DNA of 64,000 nucleotides from Emydura subglobosa (GCA_007922225.1 ML679958.1:58794838-58858837); one strand, 5' to 3'; shown: positions 25,501-35,109, counted from the first letter of the stretch. Notes: generated by a model from the letters alone, not told the origin. Made by a program: numbers and translations.

Positions 25501-26140
25501 GGCCTGACTCATTTGTAGAGGGGTGAGAAGGCAGAACAGGGGATAGAAGAAGGGTAGATAGCAGCAGAGGGGACAGAAGCTGGAGGGAGGGAGGATAGGT
25601 TTAAGGGGTGGGGGTGGGGATGAGATTGGGCATGGGGACAGGGCAGCATGGTCTATATCCACTGGAGAACACTCCCTTCCAGAACTTGGAACTGGACCCG
25701 GGATTCCTGAGTCTGAACATTCCACTGTTGTCAGAAAATAGTTGTGGACCCACTGGTAAATTGTAGTCTCATTCGTCTATAATGCTGTTTCACATAAAGG
25801 ACAACAGCCGATGACTGCTACCAGCTACTCTGTTACCTCAAGTGGTAGAGGTCTGGCTGTGGTTCTAAAGGGTCTAAACCTGTTGTTGACCTATGTGGGT
25901 ATCAATATGATGGCACGTGATGGAATATCTGGGTTTTTTTTCATTTTGCTTTTCCAAAAACTTAAGAAATTACATTTAAAAAGCAAAACCAAATTCCACT
26001 TTAAAAGAATGTTAAGGTTGCAAAGTCAAACCAAAAAATCAGGAGATACCAGAATTAAGATTGCCAGTCCTTCTAAATTACAGGAATCTCTCTCTCTTGG
26101 TAGGTTTCCATTATGTGCAGTCATTTAATGGTGCTATTTC
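22600..26140. other. Non-coding stretch with minor repeats
   Basis: At 23215-23372 there is a diverged L2/MIR-like scrap ('atctggcactgcaaacgtac'). At 24388-24404 there is a TA run, and at 24961-24977 a poly-T run. A G-rich segment lies at 25560-25640. Open frames up to 105 codons overlap on both strands and have no domain. No gene is supported. Confidence 0.4.
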
Positions 26141-26196
26141 AGTATCGTATTATAGTATAGTATATTAATAGTATATTAATATAGTATATTAATATT
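26141..26196. repeat. AT-rich tandem repeat
   Basis: Imperfect tandem copies of 'tagtatattaata' produce a short run of near-palindromic A/T sequence. It is a simple repeat with no coding capacity. Confidence 0.7.
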
Positions 26197-26689
26197 TGTC
26201 TTCATGTTTCTTTGCTTAACAGTATTAGAAGTAGCACTGTTTATAGTATCTTGTCTAGTAAATCCTAACGTGAGCCTAAATTTTAAGGTCTCTTTAGTTC
26301 AGTCAGCTTTATAGCTTGGATATAACTAAATTGTTAGATTGCAATATACCTGGTCCTTATTACTTCTGGAACTGGTTTGATAATGAATTAAATTGGTACT
26401 GTGTGGCCATCACATGTTGTTTGATAAGTGTTCCATTATAATTAAGAAGTGGCTAATGGATAATTAATATAGAGGATTACACACTTAGCTAATTTGATGA
26501 TTTTTAAGTTTTTGTTAGATTAGAATGAACAGGATCTCATAAATCACTATTAGGGGTTTCTTAATACACTGAAACCTCAATTTTCTCAATGTCAATCAAA
26601 ACTGGAACTGATGACATTCCTCACCAACCCACTGATATCTGTGCCTCCAGTCCCATTTGCTGCTTAGGAAGGATCACGGTATTCAGAAT

Positions 26690-26826
26690 AACAACAAGAG
26701 TTCTGTGGCACTTTAAAGACTAATAAATTTATTTGGGCATAAGCTTTTGTGGTTTCTGCCAGTCTTTAAGATGCTACAGAACTCTCGTTGTTTTGCTGAA
26801 AACAGACTAACACGGCTATCCCTCTG
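26690..26826. repeat. Inverted pair of a dispersed amniote repeat
   Basis: The 32-bp arm at 26690-26721 ('gagttctgtggcactttaaa' in part) is nearly complementary to 26761-26792, with a 39-bp loop. The right arm continues into 'cagactaacacggctatccc'. A single-armed copy is at 44295-44384. I recognise the sequence as very common in turtle and other reptile genomes but cannot assign its class. Confidence 0.65.
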
Positions 26827-27414
26827 GTATTCAGAATGTGGGCCAAATTCAGATCTGCTGTAAGTGGGTGTGTTCCAGTGATGCTGCAGCAGGTCTCAGT
26901 TTGATCCTGTATGTACATTGTCTACCTTGATCATCCTCTACTTCCTCCTGATCACAATTCTCACAGGTCTGGTCACATGACCCTATTTAACTATCTAACA
27001 CAGGACCTCATTCAAGTGTTAGGCACCTTGTGCAGCCTCTGCACGGTACAGACAGAATTGCAGCCCCTACCTCAGGATGTGCAGGGGCTGCTCCATCTCT
27101 AGTCTCTTGGGGGCAACCAGCACTCTAATGGGGCTATGGCAGAGCAGGCAGGAGATGAGACAAGTCGCTGATCAAGGTGTGCTGAGTGCATAGGAAGATA
27201 TTAATGTACAATTGTTCCCCAGTCATTAAGGATCAGTGACTGACGGAAATATTACCAAGGCCAACTTGTTAGCATGTAAAAATCATTCCCTTCTGAAGGC
27301 TGTTTGATAGGTAAAAACTCTAAGAAGTAACCTGAGTTTAATTTTCATGTCCTATTTATATATACTGGATAGCACAGCTGTGTATTTGTTGCTCTCTCTC
27401 CTTGTCTATTGTCT

Positions 27415-27530
27415 GTTTTCTTGTCTGCAGTTAGAGTGTGAGTCTTTTGGAGCAGAGTGCTTGCCTTCTTCTATGTCTGGAGAGCACCTAACATGCTGCA
27501 AGAACTCCAGGAAATAAATAAATAGATAAA
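27415..27530 (+). repeat. L2/MIR-like tail with AAAT end
   Basis: The block 'gtgagtcttttggagcag' leads to 'gagcacctaacatgctgc' and finishes in an aaataaataaatag run. This matches the general plan of L2-type 3' ends, in which a 'gcacctagcac' block precedes a short A-rich tail. It is diverged. Confidence 0.5.
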
Positions 27531-27636
27531 TAATGCTCTATTTGAAATGAGCTGTTGGTCTCAATCTAATTTCCAGGTGTACAAGTATCCACAGTGCCAA
27601 AAAGGCACTTCCACAGTGGCACCAGTTGGGTCTATA

Positions 27637-27800
27637 TCTTGGGACCGAGCTAGACTACAGACCTATATTGGTATAACTATGTAGTCCAGGGGTGTGAAAA
27701 ATCATCCCCCCTGAGCAATGTAGTTATACTGACCTAACCCCCTGTGCAGACAGCACTATGTTGGCGGGAGAGCTTCTCCCGCCAACATAGCTACCGCCTC
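27637..27800. mobile_element. Truncated hAT-like element with long hairpin
   Basis: The stretch resembles the inside of the 'gtctacac' family of short hAT elements, but clean termini are missing. It contains a perfect inverted repeat: arms 27756-27771 and 27775-27790 (ctatgttggcgggaga and its complement) around a 3-base loop. A copy this clean is either young or has been corrected between arms. Confidence 0.6.
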
Positions 27801-29109
27801 TCGGAAGGACACTACGGGAACAAAATCTGGGATGTAACTGCACAAACATTGAAGTCTCCAAAAAATGTGCCACTCCTTAGTAGACATCAAACATTTTCCT
27901 TCAGTTTGCGAACACAGTGTATTTTACACCTAAGAGGATAAATAAAAGTAGCACGTAGCACTTATCTATCACAGTGATTTTCATTTTCAAAGCACCTTAT
28001 AAATGTGAACTAATTAGTCTAGAACAACACTTTTGACAAGTAAGTATTATTATACCCACTGCACAGCTGAGGAAACTGAGGCATAGAAGTGTGCTGCCAA
28101 AAGTCACAAGTGTCAGAGGTGAGGATAAAACTAAGATGTTCCCAAATGCCATTATAGCACTCTCTTCACTTTACCACACTGGCACTCACTCACATGAGAA
28201 TGAACAGTTAATATTCTGCATTATTACTGGATTTTTCTTGTCTTCAGTAACTTGGGTTCCAGTAAGTTACTGAGCTCTTAAGCTTTTTAACCAACATCAG
28301 CTTTAGTATATTCCACATCCTTGGTTCTCCAGGCATTGAGGAGGATCACCCAGTTTCACAATCACCTTTCCTAAAGCTCCCTACAACCAGTAAGCAAATT
28401 TCAAACCCCTTCTGTCAGAGGCCAAACTCCCTGCTAGAAACTGATTTTCCTGGTCTGAACTATAGCATACTTGAATTAGAAAGTAAAAAGAATGCTCTCC
28501 AGGCAGTTGCCATAGTGACTAGTGATGTTTTTGTGTTGTCTGAGATTAAATAGAAGTGGGGGGGAAATTACAGTGAGAATTTGTATGCCTAGGTTATCAT
28601 CCTTGCATAACTCAAAAATAGCTGAACAGATTTACCTCCAACTTTCCAAAAGAATAACAATCACTTTAGGGCTAATGCCAAGTTTGGTATTTTCATCTGA
28701 AAAGAAATTAACTGTAGAGTTTGTGACTTAGGAACACTCTCATTAGAAAACACTTTTTTCTACTTTTAAAGATGCAGCAGATAAGAAATAGGAAGAGCTC
28801 ATTAAAAATGTAAAGATGTGGAAGTGGGAATAGCTGCTTTGGATAAAGTTGTTAAGTGTAAAGCTCAGATGCTCTTTGCATTCTAGTTTCTTGTTTACAG
28901 GATTTGGTGATATCCTAGCTCTTTTAATTTGTGGTCAAAGAAAAATGCCAACTTCAAAGTTAGTTTTGGAAAATTACTCCAGGTCTCGTACTAGCAAGAT
29001 GTTCTGTTAACTTCAGTATCAGTTCATCAGTGAACCTAATTTGAATTTCTGGGATGGAAACATGTTCTCTAAAAAAAAAAGTACTGGAAAAAGAATTAAT
29101 TGAAACTGC
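27800..29109. other. Non-coding stretch with a MIR relic
   Basis: A MIR core-like segment lies at 28040-28150, with 'ctgaggaaactgaggcatag' recognisable. At 28506-28519 'gttgccatagtgac' resembles a diverged RFX X-box. No gene is recognised in the rest. Confidence 0.5.
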
Positions 29110-29117
29110 TTCTAAGA

Positions 29118-29669
29118 CAGTGATCTTCACTATTTTTCAAGCGGGGGCCACTTTGGCAAAAAACCTTCAGTGTGAGAGCCACATCAACTACTAAATTAAC
29201 ACATTGCTTACTACTCTTTAATGATGTAATGTTACAGAGCAACTGGAATAACTAAAACTTTTGTTTGTTCGTTTCATTAATATCCACAGTTACATTCTTA
29301 TTTGCTTTTTCTCCTGTTTCACTTTCCGATTTTCTCTTCAACAGAATTAAAAATCAATCCATTCTTTCCAGTAACTCACTGGGGCCAAAAAATAATATAT
29401 GACACAAACAGTTGAACACTCCGAGTTCTACGTTGGTTGCTATGGTAATATTACTGTTATTGTACAACAGATATACTTAGATATACTTATTGGCGCACAT
29501 CATACCATGTGGTCAATGTGACGTGTAAAGAAAGTGGACTTTGATAGGCTCATACTTATTCTAACGTTAAAAATAAAATATATTGGAATATAAACAATTA
29601 GTCAAAGAGCCGCACTTAGGGTTGATGGGAGCCGCCACTGGCTCCCAAGCTTTGCGGTGAAGTACACTG
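29118..29669. mobile_element. Non-autonomous hAT element with 8-bp target duplication
   Basis: The element starts cagtgatcttcac and ends gtgaagtacactg, an imperfect 13-bp inverted terminus with CAGTG/CACTG tips. It is flanked by ttctaaga (29110-29117) and ttctatga (29670-29677), an 8-bp duplication with one mismatch. Eight-base duplications are the hallmark of hAT transposition. The 552-bp interior has no long open frame. It carries a near-perfect RFX X-box, gttgctatggtaat, at 29436-29449. Confidence 0.85.
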
Positions 29670-29679
29670 TTCTATGACC

Positions 29680-30562
29680 ATACATGAGGATGGAAGACAG
29701 AAAAAGGATTTGACTTAGGAAGGGGCTTGAGAACTGAGCTATTCAACTTGTTATAAGGAAAAAAAGGTAACTTCTATTTTTTTAAAAACCACATACAGAT
29801 CTGGAAAAATCAGATATTCTTCAGAGATTATACTGGGAAGAATGGAGATTAAGTTGTGAGACTATACTACTAGGAAACTCTTGATGAGACAGACTTGCAA
29901 GCCTACCAAAGCCTAATGAAGCTGGGGAGCAGTTGCCTTTCACCTACATCAATTGTACTGTTACTCTCAATGTGCTTGGACGCTGTGTCTGTGTCATAAT
30001 GGGGCTGACACATTTCTCTTTTGTTACATGCCTCAGTTTGAAAACCACGGTCCTGTCTGCGGCCGTGCTAAAAATCAGTGTTGAGGAGAGAGGCTGAAGC
30101 AACTTCTGGCCCTGGACCTCAGCATTGGATGCACTGTAGCTGTAAAACAAACTGCGTATCTGGCGATGATAAAGAGACAGGACAACACTAGAATTATTAT
30201 TTTTTAAACAGAGGTGAGCAGATGTTCCTACTACCACTGAAGAGTGCTATTCAACAGGATTTATATAGCTTCTCTCATGCAAACTGAACCCCTAAACTAC
30301 TTACAGGATTGTTTAATACAGAGCTAAATGAAAATGATGACTGAGATTAAAAGAAATTAAAAGGGCTCCACAAGATAGAAAAGGTGGGTATGGTTCACCA
30401 TTTGACATTACTCTGGTTGTACACTGATGTAATTCCATGGAAATCAGTGTAAACCTGGAATAATACAGTGATAAATTAGCCCCATGTTAAATGAGATGGA
30501 GAATCAGTGAGACAGAGAGACACAGAGACGATAGCAGTGAATTTGACTTGGAGGCTTGGTAT
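29680..30562. other. Non-coding stretch with a type A fold-back
   Basis: A diverged type A fold-back lies at 30395-30482 ('gatgtaattccatggaaatc' centre). The open frame on - at 29944-30237 shows no known domain. No gene is supported. Confidence 0.4.
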
Positions 30563-30765
30563 ATATAGTAGATTCATAGATTCTTAGATTCCAAGGCTGG
30601 AATGGACCATTGTGATCATCTAGGCTGCCTTCCTGTATAACACAGGACATAGAACTTACCCAAAATAATTCCTAGAGCATATCTTTTAGAAAATATCCAA
30701 TCTTGATTTAAGACTTGTCAGTGATGGAGAATCCACCCTGACCTTTGGTAACATGTTTATATTAC
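30563..30765 (-). mobile_element. CR1 LINE 3' tail, old subfamily
   Basis: The block begins 'gattcatagattcttagatt' and continues with 'ataacacaggacatagaac' and 'atccaatcttgatttaag', the old CR1 3' end on the - strand. It lies immediately upstream of the decayed coding region at 30814-31510. Confidence 0.88.
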
Positions 30766-30813
30766 ACTATAAATAATTAGTCATGAATCAACCACCCCAT
30801 CTTTGCTCTCTGA

Positions 30814-31510
30814 TATCGAGATCACTGTATTTTTATTAAACTACCTGTTAAACAAAAAGCAGAGTCTCAGCTCTTAACTGAGGTGCACAAGAGGTTAAGT
30901 AAGAAAACTGAGGAGCGCAAAAAGTTAAGAAATGTAAATAATGTATGGAAAAGAGACATGAATTAGTAATAGACTCAGACTTAGGTGCTTATTAGAAAGG
31001 AGTGGGTGCCGCCTCAGGAAGTCAAAGAAACTCCAGTAATTTATGAGCTAATTGTGGGTAGTCATAGTGAAGGAGAAATCAACGGGGAAAAAAACCCTGA
31101 AATAAAAGTGATTATGTAAAAGAGCAGGATCTTTTGATCCCCAGACAGCATCACGAGCAGTTGACTATATTGCTTTAGTTAACAACCGTGTAAAGTTTAG
31201 TAGAATTATGTCAGAATTAGCTGAGGTAAAGTTTTTAAAGCTTGCAATAACACCTCTCCCTAAAGAGTGGTTTAACTCACTCTCCCCAGACATAAGCCAA
31301 AATGATGAAAGGATGTGCTGGGAATTTGCTTGGCAATGCCCAGGTATTACTAGTCCCACACCGGAGAAACACAAGGTTAAGTTTGACGAGGGTGACATGC
31401 TCTGGGCGCTTTATCAAAAATTAAGACAAGTTTGTATTGCTGCTGGAGAAGGTAATTATGCTGATCTCAGTTCCTACTGGAAGAAGCAGTATAGGCCACT
31501 GAAAAGCTAA
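30814..31510 (+). pseudogene. Decayed coding region of unknown origin
   Basis: Three blocks on the + strand read like protein rather than noise. Block 1 (30814-30963) is lysine- and glutamate-rich. Block 2 (30985-31109) is in the same frame after several stops. Block 3 (31112-31510) is in another frame and contains 132 uninterrupted codons; within it an ATG at 31208 would give 100 residues. Block 3 has many charged and aromatic residues, with the segments PLPKEWFNSL and SYWKKQY, and ends in a TAA-type stop region near 31510. The pattern of long frames broken by stops and shifts suggests a dead gene, perhaps from a retroelement or an integrated viral sequence. I found no retroviral major homology region, protease or zinc-knuckle motif, so the origin is open. 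No long terminal repeats or target duplication were seen. Confidence 0.45.
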
Positions 31511-31582
31511 AAATTAACATATTTTCTTTTTCTTGATGCAAACAGAACGCTGTTAAATATACATCATTTTTAGAAACTTTTT

Positions 31583-31816
31583 GGAAAAGGCCAACATTTT
31601 CAAACTTGGATGCCTAAAATTAGGTTCCTAAATCCACATACATTCACCGAAATAGAAATGGGCCAAGTTTTCAGAGGCGTTGAGTGCCCTAGGTCCCACT
31701 GACTTCGGTGGCAATTGTGAAATTAGAGCAATTCTGAAAATGAGGCCATTTATATTTAGATGCATAAGTATGGATTTAGGCACCTAATTCTAGGCTTTCA
31801 CTTTTGAAAATCTTGG
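31583..31816. repeat. Fold-back repeat with long arms
   Basis: The left arm includes 'aaattaggttcctaaatcc' and the right arm 'ggatttaggcacctaattc', which are complementary apart from a few bases. Outer blocks 'attttcaaac' and 'cttttgaaaat' are also inverted. The centre holds 'cccactgacttcggtggc'. It is non-coding and related in style to 33352-33448. Confidence 0.6.
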
Positions 31817-31819
31817 CAA

Positions 31820-32166
31820 AAATCCTTCGTGAAATCTGTGTCGATACAGATCTCAACCTGTGAAATGGAAGGTAAACTGATGCAGTGGAGGGACCTTAAA
31901 CCATACAGGATGTGACCTGGCAACAGAGAGAAAACCACACATTATTGCCATGAACTTACACTGTGACTTACAAACGTACATGGAGAGATATTCCCTGCTC
32001 CAAAACAAAAAGTTCCTCAGGAGCAGATGCAGAGGTTTTGGAGATCAGAGGAAAGTAGGGAGTGTCCCTGGAAGAAATGAATTTTACAAAGGAATTTGAA
32101 GGAGCCAAGAGAGAGGCTGTTTGGCAACACAGGAGACAACCTGCTAGAAGATGCAAAGAAGAGACT
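31820..32166. other. Non-coding stretch, no gene recognised
   Basis: Unique-looking DNA between a fold-back repeat and a MITE. Short frames on both strands overlap and have no domain. Confidence 0.35.
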
Positions 32167-32465
32167 GAGCCCTGGTCTACACTTACCTGGAGATTCGGCA
32201 GCAGTCAACGGGACTTATGCAAACTACGCAGAATAGCTTGCGTAACTCTTGTCGACTGCTGTGCTTCTCTTCTGCGCGGTGTCTTCACTGCACTGCGCCG
32301 ACGGGAACCGCGTTCCCATCAACACAGCGCTACGTCATTTGAGGGGCTGGTTTACCAGCGTCGACTTCCTGATCGATTGAGTGGGTCTTCACTGGCCACT
32401 CAATCGATCCAGAAAGATTGATCTGACGGCAGCAATTCTGCCGCCGTCAATATAGACATACCCTG
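32167..32465. mobile_element. hAT-like MITE, about 300 bp
   Basis: The termini 'gagccctggtctac' and 'atagacataccctg' are imperfect inverted repeats. The interior block 'gatcgattgagtgggtcttc' matches the element at 22298-22587. The element is relatively CpG-rich. It accounts for most of the 119-codon frame at 32062-32421, which is therefore not a gene. Confidence 0.75.
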
Positions 32466-32469
32466 AGGG

Positions 32470-33802
32470 AAGAAGAGTAGAGGAGAAGGCTAGAGCACGT
32501 TGGGAGCGGTGCACAGACAGTGAGGTCATAGGAGAAAATGAAAACAGAGGTGTGAGGAGACGAAATTATGTTCAGATTTGAAGATGAGGATGAAGAGTTT
32601 ATGATGATAAATACTTATCTCGTGCCACAAGTGTTCTTAGCACCTCATGGGCAGACAAGATCCCTGCACATAAGCTGAATAGACTGAACTGGATGCAGTA
32701 AATGACAGGAAGCTAGTTGAGGGATTCAAAGAAGGTTGTGAGAGGAAAATGATATAAACAGCAACAGTTTGGATTTAGCGAAAGGGGGAGAATGAGAGGG
32801 GCGGAGCATCTCAAATTTCTGGGATTAAGTTGTGGTCAAGCACTGTGAGTAATAAGGAAACGTGGGTTTTGGTTATGTGAAAAAGGAAGAAGCAATAGGA
32901 TTTATTAGCAAGAAACAAGATATAGGAAGAGGGGAAACAAAAGAATCAAATATAATACCGAAATCGCAAGTCTGGGGGATAGGAAGACCAGTAGAGCTGC
33001 CAATGGACGTAACCAAAGGGACAGAATGAAGAGGGATCAGAAGGAAATGTAAGGAATTCTTTTTTAGAATGACTATGTTTGAGATGGTGGCAAAACATGC
33101 AAGAGGAACAGCTGTGGAAAACCAAAGGCTGGTACTGTGGTTCAGTACAGTGTTTTAAATATTTTTGTTCTGTTTTTGGTCATTTTGTGTGTGCATATTG
33201 CACCATTCTGTGCTCCACATCTTCAGAGATTTAGAGATTTTTTGATCCATCTGAGCTCCTGCATAATACAGGCCATAGAAATTTACCCAGTAATTTCTTC
33301 TCCAAGGACTGAATTTTCAAAGGTATTTAGGTGCATAAAGATGCAGCTAGTGAGATTTTCAAAAGCACCTGAGCAAGTTAGGTGCCCGACTCCCATTGAT
33401 ATCAATAGGAGTCAGACACATAACCTGCTAAGGTACTTTTGAAAATTGGGCCCTAAATCCATAATATCTGTTAATTCATTTGCTTGTGAGCAGGCTGGGG
33501 ATGAAATATCATAAGGAACTAGATTCCTATATTTTAGTCCCTTACCTGTTCACAAAAATACAGCAGAGACTCAGCTCAGGATGAAGCTGTATTGTGCACA
33601 AAAAAGCTGGTAAATATAGTAGCATTAGTTTTACCAGTGTCTGCAAAGTTGTTTTTAGCCAACAAATCCATTCAGACAGAGGTTGATTAAGGAACAGACT
33701 TTGGGAACTAGATTTATTCACTTGTTTCTTGTCTAATTTAGTTCAATTCTGTTCTTGAACTTCATAGCTAATCGTGTTTATTTGTGTTCCTTATTCCTGC
33801 AG
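32470..33802. other. Intron or 5' flank of CBY2 with small repeats
   Basis: A CR1 scrap on - lies at 33240-33300 ('ctgcataatacaggccatag'). A fold-back lies at 33352-33448, with 'gattttcaaaagcacct' paired with 'aggtacttttgaaaatt' and a 'cccattgatatcaatagg' core. The last bases before 33803 form a splice acceptor (ttattcctgcag). No upstream CBY2 exon could be recognised. Confidence 0.5.
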
Positions 33803-33942
33803 TCCTGATTGAGCCTTTCCACAAACCCCACACTATCTACTCCTCACCGAGGACAGCAGCCTGCCGCACAACGACTGAAGAGAGTCTTTTCATACAGACT
33901 TTTTCATTTTACTAAATCAGCCCTACGTTTCCTTTTGATCTG

Positions 33943-34989
33943 ATGATGCAACGGGCAGAACCAGATATGGATTACATTCCCCCACGGGTCAAGCTAAGTG
34001 ATGAGACATTTGTCTTTGTAGATGGCAAATGGGTGAGTGAGACCTACAATCAGCCACCCTTTGCTTCCCAACAAAAACATTTCAACAAGAAGACGCAGAA
34101 TGACTGGACTCTCTGGGAGGAGAACAAAACACTCTGGGAAGAGAACAAGGCTCTCCGGATTGAAAACAAGGCCCTCCGGGAGGAGAACAAAACTCTCCAA
34201 TGCCTTCGGACACAGAACAAAGCCATCCAGGTTATTTATGATGAGACCCTCCAGCAGGTTCTCCAAAAGGAAAACAAGCCCTTCTCAATCTTCCGAGAAA
34301 GGAACATAGGCTTCCCGGTCAGCCAAGAGAACAAGGCCCTTCAGGTTGTTCAGGAAAAGAATATGGCTTTACAGGTTCTCCGTGAGGAGAAAAAAGCTAT
34401 CCCAGTCTTCCAGAAGGAGAAAAAAGCAGTCCCAGTCTTCCAGAAGGAGACCAAAGCTATCCCAGTCTTCCAGAAGGAGACCAAAGCTGTCCCAGTTTTC
34501 CAGAAGGAGACCAAAGCCACCCCAATCCAGGAGGAGAGCAAGGATGGTGTCCCTGACTTCCAGGAGGATAGCAAAACCAACCCAGTCCAACATGAGATCG
34601 AGGTTGACCCAGCCCTCCAGAAAAAGAGTAATGACGTCCAGGACATCTGGGAGGAGAGCATAGCTATCCCAGTCCAGGAGGAGAACAAGGCTGCCCCAGG
34701 CATCCAGGAGGAAAATGTGGCCCTCCAGGCTATCCAGAAGCTAAACCAAAGCCTCCAGGCCCTACTAAAAGAGAACCAGGCCCTTCTGGAAGAGAAAAAG
34801 GCAATCCAGGTTCTTCAAGAAGAGAACAAATTCTTCTGGGAAGAGAACAATAAGTTGAAGCTGCAGCTAACTGTAGTGAATGGCGCAGTGTCAGAGATTA
34901 TGGCCCGGATGGAAATACTGCAAAAGGAGCTCAATGCCCTTTCTCCTGTGCAGTATAATGAGATGAGGAAGCCAGACAGGTGCTGGTAA
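33943..34989 (+). CDS. CBY2: Protein chibby homolog 2 (spermatid-associated coiled-coil protein)
   Basis: A 348-residue chibby-family protein. Residues 10-33 (DYIPPRVKLSDETFVFVDGK, then WVSE) fit the chibby N-terminal signature. Leucines at 57, 64, 71, 78 and 85 form a perfect heptad zipper, with asparagines at 61, 68, 75 and 82 also seven apart. Residues about 154-193 are a run of 10-residue repeats (PVFQKETKA plus V or I). Residues about 255-335 form a second coiled coil ending in the SEIMARMEILQKEL block shared with mammalian CBY2. There is no signal peptide or membrane segment. Mammalian CBY2 is testis-specific, is found in spermatids, forms dimers and is reported to bind NEK1; that function is inferred from the family. 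The start at 33943 is the first ATG after an in-frame TAA. The adjacent ATG at 33946 has the better context (A at -3). The protein is about 100 residues shorter than human CBY2 (448 by memory), missing the N-terminus. Confidence 0.92.
   Translation: MMQRAEPDMDYIPPRVKLSDETFVFVDGKWVSETYNQPPFASQQKHFNKKTQNDWTLWEENKTLWEENKALRIENKALREENKTLQCLRTQNKAIQVIYDETLQQVLQKENKPFSIFRERNIGFPVSQENKALQVVQEKNMALQVLREEKKAIPVFQKEKKAVPVFQKETKAIPVFQKETKAVPVFQKETKATPIQEESKDGVPDFQEDSKTNPVQHEIEVDPALQKKSNDVQDIWEESIAIPVQEENKAAPGIQEENVALQAIQKLNQSLQALLKENQALLEEKKAIQVLQEENKFFWEENNKLKLQLTVVNGAVSEIMARMEILQKELNALSPVQYNEMRKPDRCW
34401..34520 (+). repeat. 30-bp tandem repeat inside CBY2
   Basis: Four near-identical 30-bp units run at 34401-34430, 34431-34460, 34461-34490 and 34491-34520, each starting cccagt and containing 'ttccagaaggaga'. 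More diverged relatives lie on both sides (34371-34400 and about 34545-34580). Each unit encodes ten residues, so the frame is kept. This length is not a multiple of the heptad, so the repeat breaks the coiled-coil phase. It behaves like a coding minisatellite and is likely to vary in copy number. Confidence 0.9.
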
Positions 34990-35076
34990 ATGAGTATGAG
35001 CAAGGAGAACGTACAGCAGCTTGGAGCTAAAGACCTGCTAGTTCACATTTGATGAAAAAGCTCTCTCCTTGTTTCC

Positions 35077-35082
35077 AATAAA
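35077..35082 (+). terminator. Polyadenylation signal of CBY2
   Basis: A canonical AATAAA lies 88 bases after the CBY2 stop codon and is followed by a GT-rich stretch (gtcctggtgg). This fits a short 3' UTR and closes the exon at about 35100. Confidence 0.8.
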
Positions 35083-35109
35083 GTCCTGGTGGAGATTCAG
35101 AAAAAACAG

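Larger units (their letters stand above)
33803..35100 (+). other. CBY2: CBY2 exon (coding exon with 3' UTR)
   Basis: The acceptor ttattcctgcag ends at 33802, giving an exon from 33803. It holds the whole 348-codon frame at 33943-34989, a short 3' UTR and an AATAAA at 35077-35082; cleavage is expected about 15-20 bases later. From 33805 the main reading frame is already open, encoding a segment with EPFHKPHTIYSSPR, until a TAA at 33913-33915. That segment resembles the N-terminal region of mammalian CBY2 as I remember it. This exon is therefore either coding from its first bases in relatives and interrupted here, or 5' UTR up to 33942. Upstream exons were not found. Confidence 0.8.

Noticed and set aside
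34350..34703. 117-codon - frame and two + strand frames inside CBY2
   Set aside because: Shadows produced by the 30-bp tandem repeat of the real coding sequence; repetitive composition only.
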